NCBI RefSeq assembly: GCF_000429825.1
Contig: NZ_KE386957.1
Span: 70,186-134,185 of the forward strand
Direction: 5' to 3'
DNA from: Cohnella thermotolerans DSM 17683
Lineage (GTDB): Bacteria > Bacillota > Bacilli > Paenibacillales > Paenibacillaceae
DNA: 64,000 nucleotides
Of the stretch, positions 7,736-17,153 are shown piece after piece. A program made the position numbers and the translations under genes. The notes under the pieces were generated by a model. The model searched no databases, was not told where the DNA came from, and saw only the letters and a list, made by a program, of their open reading frames with translations. Position 1 is the first letter of the stretch. Each line of letters starts with the position of its first letter.

Positions 7736-9289
7736 TTGAAGCCATTCAATCAGGTAACCGGCATGATCGACATCGGCTCCAACACCGTCAGGCTCGCCGT
7801 CTACCAGGTAGCGGCAAATGGCGCCTATCGCGTCATCGACCAGGGAAGATGGCCGGCGAGGCTGAGCCAGAAGCTCGACAGCCACGGCCGTCTCCCTCTG
7901 GAAGCGATCGACGAGCTCGCGGACGTTCTCCGGCATTTCCGCCGCATCTGCAGCATGCACGGCGCCCAGCGCATCCGCGCCGTGGCGACGGCGGCGATCC
8001 GCCAGGCGGCCAACCGGGCCGAAGTGCTGGACAGGCTGAGCCGCGAGACCGGACTCTCCATCGAGCTGCTGTCGGGTGAAGACGAAGCGCGATACGGCAG
8101 CGCCGCCGTTCTGCGCACGATGGACGTCGCGGACGGCTTCCTCGTCGACATCGGCGGAGGAAGCACCGAGATCAGCCTCATCAGGAACCGCAAGCTGACG
8201 GAGGCGGTGTCCTTTCCCTTCGGCTGCGTGAACACGGCGTCGCGGCACGCTTTGAACGGCGGCGCCGTCTCTCCGTCCCAACTGGAGCAGATCGGCGAGC
8301 TGATCCAGTCCGCTCTGCGCTCCGAACCGTGGATCGCTCACCACGCCGGTCTGCCGCTTATCGGGCTCGGCGGCACGACGCGCGCGCTGGCCAAGCTGTG
8401 CCAGCGGGCGGGCGAATACCCTTACGCCAACTTGCACGGCTTCGAGGTGACGGGCAAGACGCTGAACGATACGCTGAACAAGCTGGCTTCCTTAAGTTTG
8501 GACAAGCGCCGCAAAATTCCGGGCTTGTCCAAGGACCGGGCCGACGTCATCGTGCCGGGTCTCGCCATCCTGCGCGCCGTAGCCCGCCAATGCTCGGCAT
8601 CCCGCATCGTCGTCTGCGGAGCGGGGCTCCGCGACGGGTTGTTTTTCGAGACGTGCCTTCCCCTTGCGCAGACTCCGACCTCCAGCCAGGTGCTGGAAGA
8701 AAGCGTGCGCAATCTGACGGCATTGTATCCCGCCGCTCCCGAAGCGCACCTGGCGCAGGTGAACCGGCTCGCCTTGAAGCTCTACGACCGGCTTGCGCCG
8801 CACGCGGGTCTCGACCCGTCCGCCCGCAAGCTGCTGGACGCCGCATCCCGCCTGTTCAAGATCGGCGCCGTCATCGATTACAACGATTGTCCGGACCATA
8901 CGTTCTATATTCTGATGCACGCCCATTGGAACGGGCTGTCGCATCGCGAAATTTTGCTTACCGCCGCCATCGCTTCGTACCGGAGCGCCAGTCCGCTGCG
9001 CCGCAAGCTTGCGCCGTACCGTTCCATTCTCAAGGAAGGGGATTTCGATACGGCCGCGAAGCTCGGATCGCTGCTGCAGCTGGCGGCGGCGCTCGACCGC
9101 AGCGAATCCCAGGCGATCGGGACGCTGGACGTCTCCGTGAGCGGAGGCAACAAGCTGCGGCTGACCGCGACCGCAAGCCGCTCGTTGCCGATGGAGAAGA
9201 TGGAGGTGGAGTCCATCGCCAAGGAATTCAGGAAAGTGTGGGGGGTCTCCCCGAAGCTGACGGTTGCCCAGCCATTGGCGGCCAAATAA
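7736..9289 (+). CDS. Exopolyphosphatase / guanosine pentaphosphatase, Ppx/GppA family
   Basis: 517 residues, the usual length of Ppx/GppA proteins with an N-terminal actin-like ATPase fold and a C-terminal HD-like helical domain. Visible: G-M-I-D-I-G-S-N-T-V-R-L (10-21), the catalytic E-D-E-A-R-Y-G region (about 117), D-I-G-G-G-S-T-E-I (about 139) and G-L-G-G-T-T-R-A-L (about 208). It would release phosphate from polyphosphate or pppGpp. I chose the TTG start because AAGGAGG lies nine bases upstream and the protein then begins just before the first conserved strand; ATG at 7685 would add 17 unconserved residues. It faces ppk, the opposing enzyme of polyphosphate metabolism. Confidence 0.9.
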   Translation: MKPFNQVTGMIDIGSNTVRLAVYQVAANGAYRVIDQGRWPARLSQKLDSHGRLPLEAIDELADVLRHFRRICSMHGAQRIRAVATAAIRQAANRAEVLDRLSRETGLSIELLSGEDEARYGSAAVLRTMDVADGFLVDIGGGSTEISLIRNRKLTEAVSFPFGCVNTASRHALNGGAVSPSQLEQIGELIQSALRSEPWIAHHAGLPLIGLGGTTRALAKLCQRAGEYPYANLHGFEVTGKTLNDTLNKLASLSLDKRRKIPGLSKDRADVIVPGLAILRAVARQCSASRIVVCGAGLRDGLFFETCLPLAQTPTSSQVLEESVRNLTALYPAAPEAHLAQVNRLALKLYDRLAPHAGLDPSARKLLDAASRLFKIGAVIDYNDCPDHTFYILMHAHWNGLSHREILLTAAIASYRSASPLRRKLAPYRSILKEGDFDTAAKLGSLLQLAAALDRSESQAIGTLDVSVSGGNKLRLTATASRSLPMEKMEVESIAKEFRKVWGVSPKLTVAQPLAAK

Positions 9290-9293
9290 AAAA

Positions 9294-9318
9294 TAAGGCG
9301 TCCGAAGCCCGCCTTATG
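9294..9318 (-). terminator. Terminator of the 53-residue gene
   Basis: ATAAGGCG pairs with CGCCTTAT; on the minus strand it is followed by TTTTTTATTT. It may also stop transcripts of the convergent exopolyphosphatase gene. Confidence 0.65.
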
Positions 9319-9320
9319 AG

Positions 9321-9482
9321 CTAGAAGATCATTCTTCTTTTGACATGCACGCCGTAGCCGTATTTGCGCCGCATCAGCTTCATCTGCTCGTTCACGAATA
9401 CGGATATGTCGCGGAGCTTCCGCGCGTTGGGCCGAATCGTCTCCTTGACGATTCCGTCCACGATGATGTCGAATACGATCAT
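9321..9482 (-). CDS. Small conserved-looking protein of unknown function (53 residues)
   Basis: Begins M-I-V-F-D-I-I-V-D-G-I-V-K-E-T and ends in a basic segment Y-G-V-H-V-K-R-R-M-I-F. A good AAAGGAGAG lies seven bases before the ATG and a terminator follows directly, so the frame looks real. The N-terminal half is hydrophobic/acidic, the C-terminal half strongly basic. I do not recognise the family. It sits on the minus strand between the convergent exopolyphosphatase and polyphosphate kinase genes, but ppk has its own terminator in between, so it is probably transcribed separately. Confidence 0.65.
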   Translation of the reverse strand: MIVFDIIVDGIVKETIRPNARKLRDISVFVNEQMKLMRRKYGYGVHVKRRMIF

Positions 9483-9592
9483 GATTTCTCTCCTTTCGCC
9501 TTATTGAATCCATTGTATGCCGCTTTTGTTCATTCAAGATGATGAATTTGGCATGGCTAGTGTAAAAATTTATACTCCTTACGAACGCGCAA

Positions 9593-9631
9593 ACGGCCCC
9601 GCCTCCCTCACAAAAAAGGGAGCGGGGCCGT
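9593..9631 (-). terminator. Terminator of ppk
   Basis: ACGGCCCCGC and GCGGGGCCGT, extended by CCCT/AGGG, form a strong stem with an A-rich loop directly after the ppk stop codon. Confidence 0.75.
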
Positions 9632-9637
9632 TCGTTC

Positions 9638-11719
9638 TTACGGCTCCAGAGCGGCCGCGGCCGTCTTCCACAGCGGAATGTCGGACGCGGCGAACTGGCT
9701 TCTAAGCGGCGGGTTCGCGCGGCTTACGCGCACGTAATTGCCGCTCGGCTGCAGCTCGCGCGCTTTCACGTTGTCCTGCAGGTTCATCTGCAGCAGATTC
9801 AGAAGCATCAGCCGCAAGCCTGGATCGTATACCGGACAGAGCAGCTCCACCCGGCGGCTCAGATTGCGCGTCATCCAGTCGGCGCTGGAGATGTACACCT
9901 CTTCCTCGCCGCCGTTCGTTACCGCGAGAATTCGGGCGTGCTCCAGGAACCGGTCGACGATGCTGACGACGCGCACGTTCTCGCTCAGCCCCTCGACTCC
10001 CGGCCGCAGGCAGCATACGCCGCGCACGATCAAGTCGATCGAGACGCCTGCCTGGGACGCTTCGTACAGCTTGTCGATCATCGACTGGTTGGAGAGCGAG
10101 TTCATTTTCGCCACAATTCTTGCCGGACGTCCCGCCTTCGCGCACGCGATCTCGCGGTCGATCAGAACGAACAGCTTCGGCTTGAGACCGGCGGGGGCGA
10201 CCGCGAACGCCCGCCAATCGTGCGGGGTCGAATAGCCGGTCATTTCGTTGAACAGCGCCGAGGCGTCCGCCCCGATGTCCGGATGGCACGTAAACAGGCC
10301 CGCATCGGTATAATGGCGCGCCGTATTCTCATTGTAGTTGCCCGTCCCCACATGCACGTACCTGCGCAGCGCCCCGCTCTCGCGGCGAACGACGAGCGTA
10401 ATTTTCGCATGCGTCTTCAGGCCGACCAGCCCGTAGACGACGTGGCAGCCCGCCTTCTCCAGCTGGCGCGCCCACGCGATGTTGCGCTCCTCGTCGAACC
10501 GCGCCTTCAATTCCACGACGACCGTCACCTGCTTGCCGGATTCGGCCGCCGTCGCCAGCGCCTGGACGAGCACGGAATTGACGCTGACGCGGTAGAGCGT
10601 CATCTTGATCGCGAGCACGTCCGGATCAGCCGCCGCTTCGGAGATGAAGTCGTTAACCGCCTCGAACGACTCGTAAGGGTGGTAGACGAGCACGTCGCGC
10701 TCCCGGAGCACGGACAGGATGTCGTCCGCTTCCTCGAATTCGTCCGGGTATTTCGGTTCGATCTTCGGATAGCGCAGATGATCGAAATTTTGCAGGGAGC
10801 CTGCGAACGTGGACAGGAAGCCGAGATCGAGCGGCCCGTCGATTTCGAAGATGTCCTCCGTAATGTCCAGTTCGTCCGTCAGCAGCTCGCGCGCATGCCG
10901 GTGCATGCCTTTCTCGATCTCGAGCCGGACCGGAAATCCCCGCCTGCGGCGGCGGAGCTCCTTCTCGATCTCCTGCAGCAGATCTTCCGCCCCTTCCTCG
11001 TTCAACGACAGGTCCGAATTGCGCGTCACGCGGAAAGCATGAACCGCCTCCGTAACGTAGCCGCTGAACAGCTGGCCGATCTGCTGCTTGATCAAATCCT
11101 CGAGCAGAAGATACGTTTGCTTGCGCGCGTTTTTGCGGCCCGGCACCCGGATCGTCCGCGGCAAAATCGACGGCACCTGCACGATCGCGCAATAGTCCTG
11201 ATCGGCCGACTTCTCGCTCTCGACGCTCGGCCGGAGCACGACGGCCAAATACAGCTCTTTGCTGTGGACCAACGGGAAGGGACGGCTGATGTCGACAGCC
11301 ATGGGCGTGAGGACGGGATAGACGATGTCCTGGAAATATTCCGTCATCGCTTCCGCCTGTTCCTCGTTCAGATCGTCCCACGAGACGATGACGGCGCCTT
11401 CCTTGTTAAGCGCCCGCATCAGCTCCCGGTACGTTTTGTACTGCTGCCGGACCATTTGCTTGGTGCGTTTCATGATCCGCTTGATCAATCCGTGAGGCGT
11501 ATACCCGGTAAAATCCGTTTTGTGGAAGCCGGCTTTCAGTTGATCCTTCAATCCGGCGACGCGCACGCTCATGAATTCGTCCAAATTGCTGGAGACGATG
11601 GACAGGAACTGGAACCGTTCGAGCAGCGGCGTCGACGCGTCTTCCGCTTCCTCCAACACCCGCCGGTTGAATTCGATCCAACTCAAGTCCCGATTGATGT
11701 ATTTTTTGGACTCCGCCAT
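9638..11719 (-). CDS. ppk: Polyphosphate kinase 1
   Basis: 693 residues, the normal Ppk1 length; the enzyme polymerises the gamma-phosphate of ATP into inorganic polyphosphate at the membrane. Visible: N-terminal R-D-L-S-W-I-E-F-N-R-R-V-L-E, H-P-Y-E-S-F in the middle, K-M-T-L-Y-R-V, E-L-K-A-R-F-D-E-E-R-N-I-W-like region, and the catalytic-histidine segment Y-V-H-V-G-T-G-N-Y-N (about residue 435). Four 11-base-phased hexamers resembling a PhoP box lie directly upstream, so the gene is probably phosphate-starvation induced. It is convergent with the exopolyphosphatase gene. Confidence 0.97.
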   Translation of the reverse strand: MAESKKYINRDLSWIEFNRRVLEEAEDASTPLLERFQFLSIVSSNLDEFMSVRVAGLKDQLKAGFHKTDFTGYTPHGLIKRIMKRTKQMVRQQYKTYRELMRALNKEGAVIVSWDDLNEEQAEAMTEYFQDIVYPVLTPMAVDISRPFPLVHSKELYLAVVLRPSVESEKSADQDYCAIVQVPSILPRTIRVPGRKNARKQTYLLLEDLIKQQIGQLFSGYVTEAVHAFRVTRNSDLSLNEEGAEDLLQEIEKELRRRRRGFPVRLEIEKGMHRHARELLTDELDITEDIFEIDGPLDLGFLSTFAGSLQNFDHLRYPKIEPKYPDEFEEADDILSVLRERDVLVYHPYESFEAVNDFISEAAADPDVLAIKMTLYRVSVNSVLVQALATAAESGKQVTVVVELKARFDEERNIAWARQLEKAGCHVVYGLVGLKTHAKITLVVRRESGALRRYVHVGTGNYNENTARHYTDAGLFTCHPDIGADASALFNEMTGYSTPHDWRAFAVAPAGLKPKLFVLIDREIACAKAGRPARIVAKMNSLSNQSMIDKLYEASQAGVSIDLIVRGVCCLRPGVEGLSENVRVVSIVDRFLEHARILAVTNGGEEEVYISSADWMTRNLSRRVELLCPVYDPGLRLMLLNLLQMNLQDNVKARELQPSGNYVRVSRANPPLRSQFAASDIPLWKTAAAALEP

Positions 11720-11769
11720 GTGCAGGATCCCCCTAGAACCGCCAATTATCGCGGTTGCCTTGTCCTCTC

Positions 11770-11812
11770 ATTATGTTGGAGAAATGTAAGACGGATGTAT
11801 GCGTTTTGTTAA
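11770..11812 (-). promoter_or_regulatory. Candidate Pho box and -10 of ppk
   Basis: Read on the minus strand: TTAACA, CATACA, CTTACA and CCAACA, each starting exactly 11 bases after the last (five-base spacers). Bacillus PhoP binds repeats of TT(A/C/T)ACA with this spacing. CATAAT, overlapping the last repeat, can serve as -10. Only the first repeat is a perfect match. Confidence 0.55.
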
Positions 11813-11944
11813 CCGGGCGTAAAATGGAAAGCCGAACCGTCCGCGAAAGTCGAAAATGCTCGGGGAAATGAGCGCCAAGTCTTGTGCCAATCCGATTATC
11901 CATCCTCTAAAATGGAAGAAGCGACAGGCGAAGGAGGACGGCGC

Positions 11945-13060
11945 GTGGATCGACGGATTGGCGGCCAATGGCTGCGACTCTTCATGGTGGCGGCCGCGGC
12001 GATCGGATTATTCTTTGTTATCGGTTGGGCGTTGCCGCTTATTTACCCATTTCTATTAGGCTGGCTGTTGGCGTATGCGCTGAACCCGCTCGTGAACACG
12101 CTGCACCGGTCGGCGCGGTTCCCCCGCTGGCTGGCCGTTACCGTCACGCTGCTGCTGTTCACCACGGCCATGCTCACGGTCGTGTCCGCGCTCGTCATGC
12201 GGCTCGTGAACGAAATCATGAACTTGTCCGGCTCCTTCCAGCAGCTCGTGGACTGGGCGGAGAGCTCGGTGGACGCTTTTCTCGCGAGACCCGACATCCA
12301 GAACCTGATCGGCCGGATCAACGCGTTCTATCATGATAACCCGAACTACCAGGAGACAATCAACGGCCGAATTTCCGATACGGCCAATGCCGTCGCCGAG
12401 GCGGGCTCGAACCTGATCGGCACGCTGCTGAACGGCATCGTCGGCGTGCTGTCCTCGCTTCCCCAGGTCGCGACCATTACGGTCGTCGTGCTGCTCGCCT
12501 CTTTCTTCATCAGCAAGGACTGGAACCGTTATTTGAGCAAGCTGTTGGGCTGGTTCCCGGAGCCCTTGCGCCTAAGGGCGGGTTCGGTGTGGCGCGACCT
12601 GCGGCACGCGCTGTTCGGGTATGTCCGCGCGCAGCTGATCATGATCTCGATCACGGCGGTCGTCGTCATCGTCGGCCTGATCGTCATCGGCGTCAAAAAC
12701 GCGGTGTCGATCGGCCTGCTCATCGGCTTCGTCGATCTGCTCCCGTATCTGGGCGTCGGGGCCGCCATGGTGCCGTGGATCGCTTACCAATTTATCGTCG
12801 GAGATTGGCAGCTGGGAACCGCCTTGTCCGTGCTGTACGGGGTCGTGCTGGTCGCCCGGCAAATCATCGAGCCGAAGGTGCTCGCCACGAGCGTCGGGCT
12901 CGATCCGCTGCCGACGCTGATCGCGATGTTCGTCGGGCTGAAGTTGTTCGGCTTCGCCGGGCTCATCGTCGGGCCGGTCTCGATCGTCGTCCTGGCGGCT
13001 TGCCACCGGGCGAACGTGTTCCGGGATATCGGAAAGTATATTTTGTACGGGGGAAAATAG
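11945..13060 (+). CDS. ytvI: Sporulation integral membrane protein YtvI (AI-2E transporter family)
   Basis: 371 residues, as in Bacillus YtvI. About seven or eight hydrophobic segments: two near the N-terminus (P-L-I-Y-P-F-L-L-G-W-L-L-A-Y), a long amphipathic middle (about 90-170), then the conserved D-L-L-P-Y-L-G-V-G and I-I-E-P-K-V-L motifs and G-L-K-L-F-G-F-A-G-L-I-V-G-P near the end, typical of the AI-2E/permease superfamily. The GTG start is chosen because AAGGAGG lies seven bases upstream. The position between the citZ cluster and fxsA-pyk matches ytvI of Bacillus. Its exact role in spore formation is unknown. Confidence 0.87.
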   Translation: MDRRIGGQWLRLFMVAAAAIGLFFVIGWALPLIYPFLLGWLLAYALNPLVNTLHRSARFPRWLAVTVTLLLFTTAMLTVVSALVMRLVNEIMNLSGSFQQLVDWAESSVDAFLARPDIQNLIGRINAFYHDNPNYQETINGRISDTANAVAEAGSNLIGTLLNGIVGVLSSLPQVATITVVVLLASFFISKDWNRYLSKLLGWFPEPLRLRAGSVWRDLRHALFGYVRAQLIMISITAVVVIVGLIVIGVKNAVSIGLLIGFVDLLPYLGVGAAMVPWIAYQFIVGDWQLGTALSVLYGVVLVARQIIEPKVLATSVGLDPLPTLIAMFVGLKLFGFAGLIVGPVSIVVLAACHRANVFRDIGKYILYGGK

Positions 13061-13095
13061 GGATGGGGCGGTCCCTGGCGCGATTGCGCGCTGTA

Positions 13096-13112
13096 ATATC
13101 GAAAATCGATAT
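13096..13112. repeat. Short palindrome, copy 1
   Basis: ATATCGAAAATCGATAT: seven-base perfect arms around AAA, between ytvI and fxsA. A near-identical copy lies at 27039-27055. Confidence 0.5.
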
Positions 13113-13168
13113 GCAGACCGGGTCGTCCACGGCAAGAATGGCTTGGGGCGGCGGACGCTCTTCTGCGT

Positions 13169-13576
13169 TTACCGCCCGAACGGTCCGCGGTAAATGCGCA
13201 GCGAGCCCGAGCGGAATTTGCGCTCCAGCCAGAGGAACATCCAGACTCGGTACATCGGCCGCGTGAACGGCAGCAGCAGCGTAATGCCGACGATGTCGGA
13301 CAGGAAGCCGGGAACGACGAGCAGCAGGCCGCCCGCCACGACGCACAGCCCGTCGAGCACCGCATGACCCGGAGCTTGGCCCGCTTGCAGCAGGCGGCGC
13401 GCTTCCTCCCAGCTTTTGCGCCCTTCGGAACGGGCCAGCATGGCGCCGAGGACGGCGCCGAGGAGAAGAAGACCGAAGGTCGGCCAGCCGCCGATCCAGC
13501 TGCTCATCGCGACGATTCCCGCCAGTTCCGCCACAATTCCGATGAACAGAATCACGGCCGCTTTTCGAAACCACAT
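13169..13576 (-). CDS. fxsA: FxsA-family membrane protein
   Basis: 135 residues with two or three membrane segments: residues about 5-22, 25-45 (W-P-T-F-G-L-L-L-L-G-A-V-L-G) and 75-100 (V-A-G-G-L-L-L-V-V-P-G-F-L-S-D-I-V-G). The P-G-F-x-S-D-x-x-G-x-x-L-L-x-P motif is the FxsA hallmark. In E. coli FxsA relieves exclusion of phage T7; its role in Gram-positives is unknown. The ATG is preceded by AAGGAGGGG. It is downstream of the thioesterase and pyruvate kinase on the same strand, the conserved position of this gene in Bacillales. Confidence 0.9.
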   Translation of the reverse strand: MWFRKAAVILFIGIVAELAGIVAMSSWIGGWPTFGLLLLGAVLGAMLARSEGRKSWEEARRLLQAGQAPGHAVLDGLCVVAGGLLLVVPGFLSDIVGITLLLPFTRPMYRVWMFLWLERKFRSGSLRIYRGPFGR

Positions 13577-13655
13577 GGCCACCCCTCCTTCTTCTCTAAC
13601 AGCATTTACGCAGACGAAGGGGCCGACGTTTCGTCCGGCGGCCTTCCCTTCCGGC

Positions 13656-14129
13656 TTACTCCGCTTCTCCCTGCGCCCTTCTCCGCAGCAGCTCGTAAAT
13701 GTCGGGCGCCTTCCGGTCCAGAGCGACGACCTTCCAGTCGTCGTTGATCCAGCCGTGCAGCGTGCTTCCTTTGGCCAGCAGCTTGCCTTCGGGCTCGCCG
13801 TCTTCGGCGAAGGCAGCGCCCGCTTGCGTGAAATCTCCAAGCACGACCCGGTAATCGAAGCGAAGGCGGACTTTCGAAATTTCGCTGACCCGCGTAAAAA
13901 TCGTGACCCAATCGTCGTATTTGGCCGGCTGCAAATAAGAAGCTTCCAGATGAACGACCGGCAGCAGCAAGCCGCGGTCTTCGATTTCCTTGTAGGATAG
14001 CCCCGCCTGGCGAATCCATTCCGTGCGGCCGATCTCGAACCAGGTAATGTAATTCGTATGGTAGACGACCGCCATCTTGTCGGTCTCCTGATATCTGACC
14101 CGCACCGGGTGCATAAACCATCCGTTCAA
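13656..14129 (-). CDS. Acyl-CoA thioesterase, YbgC/FadM hot-dog family
   Basis: 157 residues. The single hot-dog domain starts with V-R-V-R-Y-Q-E-T-D-K-M-A-V-V-Y-H-T-N-Y, where the aspartate and the Y-H-x-N-Y segment form the active site of 4-hydroxybenzoyl-CoA-type thioesterases. The C-terminal part is charged and variable. The TTG at 14129 was chosen because GGGAGGG lies seven bases upstream; a second TTG 33 bases further up and an internal ATG at 14114 are alternatives. It lies between pyk and fxsA and is probably co-transcribed with fxsA. Confidence 0.85.
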   Translation of the reverse strand: MNGWFMHPVRVRYQETDKMAVVYHTNYITWFEIGRTEWIRQAGLSYKEIEDRGLLLPVVHLEASYLQPAKYDDWVTIFTRVSEISKVRLRFDYRVVLGDFTQAGAAFAEDGEPEGKLLAKGSTLHGWINDDWKVVALDRKAPDIYELLRRRAQGEAE

Positions 14130-14223
14130 AGCGATCCCTCCCGCCGAGAGCTCGTACGGCAACCCCTATGGGTCTCGCGCAGCTCCCTCTTCATGCTTGC
14201 TTGGATTTAACCTGAACAACGAA

Positions 14224-14250
14224 GAATAGCGGCAACGGTCGCCGCTATTC
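14224..14250 (-). terminator. Hairpin after pyk
   Basis: GAATAGCGGC and GCCGCTATTC form a perfect ten-pair stem. The following U-tract is broken (TTCGTTGTT), so read-through into the thioesterase gene is likely. Confidence 0.6.
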
Positions 14251-14273
14251 CTCCTCATGCGATGTTATCCGGT

Positions 14274-16031
14274 TTACAGCACCTTCGCCTGGCCGGAGTA
14301 AATGACGCCCTTCTCCGCGTACAGAGTAATCTCCATGCCGTCTTGCAGCCGATCGAGGGCTTCCGAGACGCCGACGATGACCGGGATGCCCAGGTTCAGG
14401 CCGATGACGGCCGCATGGCACGTGATGCCTCCGCTCTCCGTAATGATGGCAGCCGCCTTCTCGATGGCGGGCATGTAATCCTTGTCCGTCGACGGAGCGA
14501 CGAGAACCGCGCCGTTCGTCATCTTGCGCACCGCCTCGTCGGGCGTGCGGGCCGTGACGACTTTGCCGGTGGCGCTAAGCGAACCGATGCCTTGTCCTTG
14601 GGCGATCAGGTCGCCGATGTGATGGATTTTGATCAGGTTCGTCGTGCCGGAACGTCCGACCGGTACGCCGGCCGTAATGATGACGGTGTCGCCCATGCGG
14701 ACGAATCCGGTGCTCAGCGCGCCTTCGACGGCAATGTTGAACATCTCGTCGGTCGATCCCGCGAGCGTGCCTTGAACCGGCACCGCGCCCCATACGAGCT
14801 GGAGCTGCCGCAGCACGTGCTCTCTCGGGGTGACCGCGATAATCGGCGACTTCGGACGGTATTTGGACACCATCCGCGCCGTATAGCCGCTCTCCGTCGA
14901 CGTTACGATCGCCTTCGCGTCGAGATCGAGCGCGGAATTGGCGACCGCCTGGCTGATCGCTTCCGTTACGGACGTCTGTTGGGCCTGGGCCTGCTTCTGG
15001 AAAATCTCGCGATAACGCAAAGCCGATTCGGCGCGGACGGCGATGGCGGCCATCGTCTGCACCGATTCCATCGGGTATTTGCCCGCGGCCGTCTCCCCGG
15101 ACAGCATGATCGCGTCGGTGCCGTCGAAAATCGCGTTCGCCACGTCCGAAGCTTCCGCACGGGTCGGGCGCGGGTTGCGCTGCATCGAATCGAGCATCTG
15201 CGTCGCGGTGATGACGGGCTTGCCGGCACGATTGCACTTCTCGATCATGCGCTTCTGCACGAGCGGAACCTCTTCGGCCGGAATTTCCACGCCGAGGTCG
15301 CCGCGGGCGACCATCAGGCCGTCGGACACTTCGAGAATTTCGTCCAGATTGTCGACGCCTTGCTGGTTTTCGATTTTGGAGATGATCTGAATATGGCTGC
15401 CGCCGTGACGCTCCAACAGCTCGCGGATTTCAAGCACGTCGCTGGCGCGGCGCACGAAGGAAGCGGCGATGAAGTCGACGTTCTGTTCGATGCCGAAACG
15501 GATGTCGCTCGCGTCCTTCTCCGTGATGCCCGGCATGGAGATGGCTACGCCCGGGACGTTGACGCCTTTCTTGCTTTTGATCTGTCCGCTGTTCACGATG
15601 CGGCACTTGATTTCGGTTCCCTGGATCTCCAACACCGTCAAACCGATGAGGCCGTCGTCGATCAGAATCGTCGACCCGACGCGAACGTCGTTCGGAAGCT
15701 CCTTGTATGTAACCGGAATCCGGTTGATGTCGCCGAGAATTTCCTCCGTCGTCAGCGTGATCGTCTCGCCCTGCACAAGTTCGATCGGCTCTTCCTTCAG
15801 CTTGCCGAGACGGATCTCCGGGCCTTTGGTATCGAGCAGAATGGCCACGGTTTTGCCGAGCTCCTTGCTCGCCTGGCGAATGGTCTTGATGCGGTTGCCA
15901 TGCTCCTCGTAGTCGCCGTGGGAGAAGTTGAGGCGGGCGACGTTCATGCCGGCTTGAATGAGCTTCTTCGTGTTCTCCAGCGATTCGCTGGCCGGGCCGA
16001 TGGTACAGACGATTTTCGTTTTGCGCATCAT
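14274..16031 (-). CDS. pyk: Pyruvate kinase with C-terminal PEP-utilizer-like domain
   Basis: 585 residues, the Bacillus-type long form. The catalytic barrel shows [10 protein letters not shown] at the N-terminus, [18 protein letters not shown], the active-site [12 protein letters not shown] and [11 protein letters not shown]. The last 110 residues add the phosphohistidine-like domain with [11 protein letters not shown]. It makes pyruvate and ATP from PEP at the end of glycolysis. GGAGG lies eight bases before the ATG. In Bacillus pfkA sits just upstream; here accA is the direct neighbour and pfkA is absent from this place. Confidence 0.97.
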   Translation of the reverse strand: MMRKTKIVCTIGPASESLENTKKLIQAGMNVARLNFSHGDYEEHGNRIKTIRQASKELGKTVAILLDTKGPEIRLGKLKEEPIELVQGETITLTTEEILGDINRIPVTYKELPNDVRVGSTILIDDGLIGLTVLEIQGTEIKCRIVNSGQIKSKKGVNVPGVAISMPGITEKDASDIRFGIEQNVDFIAASFVRRASDVLEIRELLERHGGSHIQIISKIENQQGVDNLDEILEVSDGLMVARGDLGVEIPAEEVPLVQKRMIEKCNRAGKPVITATQMLDSMQRNPRPTRAEASDVANAIFDGTDAIMLSGETAAGKYPMESVQTMAAIAVRAESALRYREIFQKQAQAQQTSVTEAISQAVANSALDLDAKAIVTSTESGYTARMVSKYRPKSPIIAVTPREHVLRQLQLVWGAVPVQGTLAGSTDEMFNIAVEGALSTGFVRMGDTVIITAGVPVGRSGTTNLIKIHHIGDLIAQGQGIGSLSATGKVVTARTPDEAVRKMTNGAVLVAPSTDKDYMPAIEKAAAIITESGGITCHAAVIGLNLGIPVIVGVSEALDRLQDGMEITLYAEKGVIYSGQAKVL

Positions 16032-16073
16032 TTCTCTTGCCTCCGTTTGAATTCCATCATGAAATGACTGAAA

Positions 16074-16110
16074 CCCGAGCCTTCCCGCTCGCGGGCGGGA
16101 AGGCTTCGGG
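16074..16110 (-). terminator. Hairpin between accA and pyk
   Basis: CCCGAGCCTTCCCGC pairs with GGCGGGAAGGCTTCGGG. Only a short TTT follows on the minus strand, so it is either a weak terminator or a processing hairpin. Confidence 0.55.
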
Positions 16111-16142
16111 GACGTTCTTCCGTCGGGAAGCGGGCGTTACGA

Positions 16143-17153
16143 TTATTCCTGCAGCGCTGCTTCCGCTATGGCCGTTGCGCCGGCCCCGCTCTCGGCTTGC
16201 AGTTCGTCGAATTCGCCGATGGAGCGGAACTTGCGGTAGCGGTCCTCGATAAGCTGCTCCGGCGTCAATGCGGACAACTCCTGCAGATGCCGCCAGATCG
16301 CGTCCCGGATCGCCTCCGCTTGCGCGGCCGGATCGCGGTGCGCGCCGCCCTTCGGTTCCGGGATAATCTCCTCGATAATCCCGAACGTCTTCAAGTCCCG
16401 GGCCGTAATCTTCATCGCCTCCGCGGCCTCGTCGGCCTTGGACGCGTCCTTCCACAAAATCGACGCGGCGCCGTTCGGGGAGATGACGGAGTAAATCGCG
16501 TTCTCCAGCATGAGCACGCGGTTGCCGACGCCGAGCGCCAGCGCCCCGCCGCTCCCGCCTTCGCCGATGACGACGCAGATGATAGGCACGCCGAACGTGG
16601 CCATCTCCCGTAAATTGCGCGCGATCGCCTCGGATTGGCCGCGGGCTTCGGCGGTGTCGCCCGGGTACGCGCCCTTCGTGTCGATGAACGTCACGATCGG
16701 GCGGCCGAATTTGTTCGCCTGCTGCATAAGGCGCAGCGCCTTGCGGAACCCTTCGGGGTGCGGGCTTCCGAAGAACCGCTGAATGTTGTCCTTCGTATCC
16801 TTGCCCCTCTGATGCCCGACGACCGTTACCGGCACGCCGTTCAGCTTGGCGAGTCCGCCCACGATCGCCAGGTCGTCCGCGAACAGGCGGTCTCCGTGCA
16901 GCTCGATAAAATCGGTGAACACCATATGGATATAGTCAAGCGAAGTCGGCCGCTGGTGCAGGCGGGCCAGATGCATGATCTGGGCCGCGCTCAGTTGGCT
17001 GTAAATTTCGTCCTCCAGCTGCTTGTACCTCTCCTCCAGCCTCGCCAGCTCCTCGGTAAAATCGATTTGCTGATCGACGCCGACTTGACGCAAATGTTCG
17101 ATTTTTTTGCGAAGCTCGTCGAGCGGCTTCTCAAACGGCAGTTCAGCGGACAT
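16143..17153 (-). CDS. accA: Acetyl-CoA carboxylase, carboxyltransferase subunit alpha
   Basis: 336 residues, normal AccA length. It forms with AccD the carboxyltransferase that makes malonyl-CoA for fatty-acid synthesis. Visible: R-P-T-S-L-D-Y (about 75), H-G-D-R-L-F-A-D-D, the H-Q-R-G-K-D-T-K motif, [10 protein letters not shown] and the glycine-rich [12 protein letters not shown] oxyanion region. The start overlaps the end of accD by 11 bases, so the two are translationally coupled in one operon. Confidence 0.97.
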   Translation of the reverse strand: MSAELPFEKPLDELRKKIEHLRQVGVDQQIDFTEELARLEERYKQLEDEIYSQLSAAQIMHLARLHQRPTSLDYIHMVFTDFIELHGDRLFADDLAIVGGLAKLNGVPVTVVGHQRGKDTKDNIQRFFGSPHPEGFRKALRLMQQANKFGRPIVTFIDTKGAYPGDTAEARGQSEAIARNLREMATFGVPIICVVIGEGGSGGALALGVGNRVLMLENAIYSVISPNGAASILWKDASKADEAAEAMKITARDLKTFGIIEEIIPEPKGGAHRDPAAQAEAIRDAIWRHLQELSALTPEQLIEDRYRKFRSIGEFDELQAESGAGATAIAEAALQE

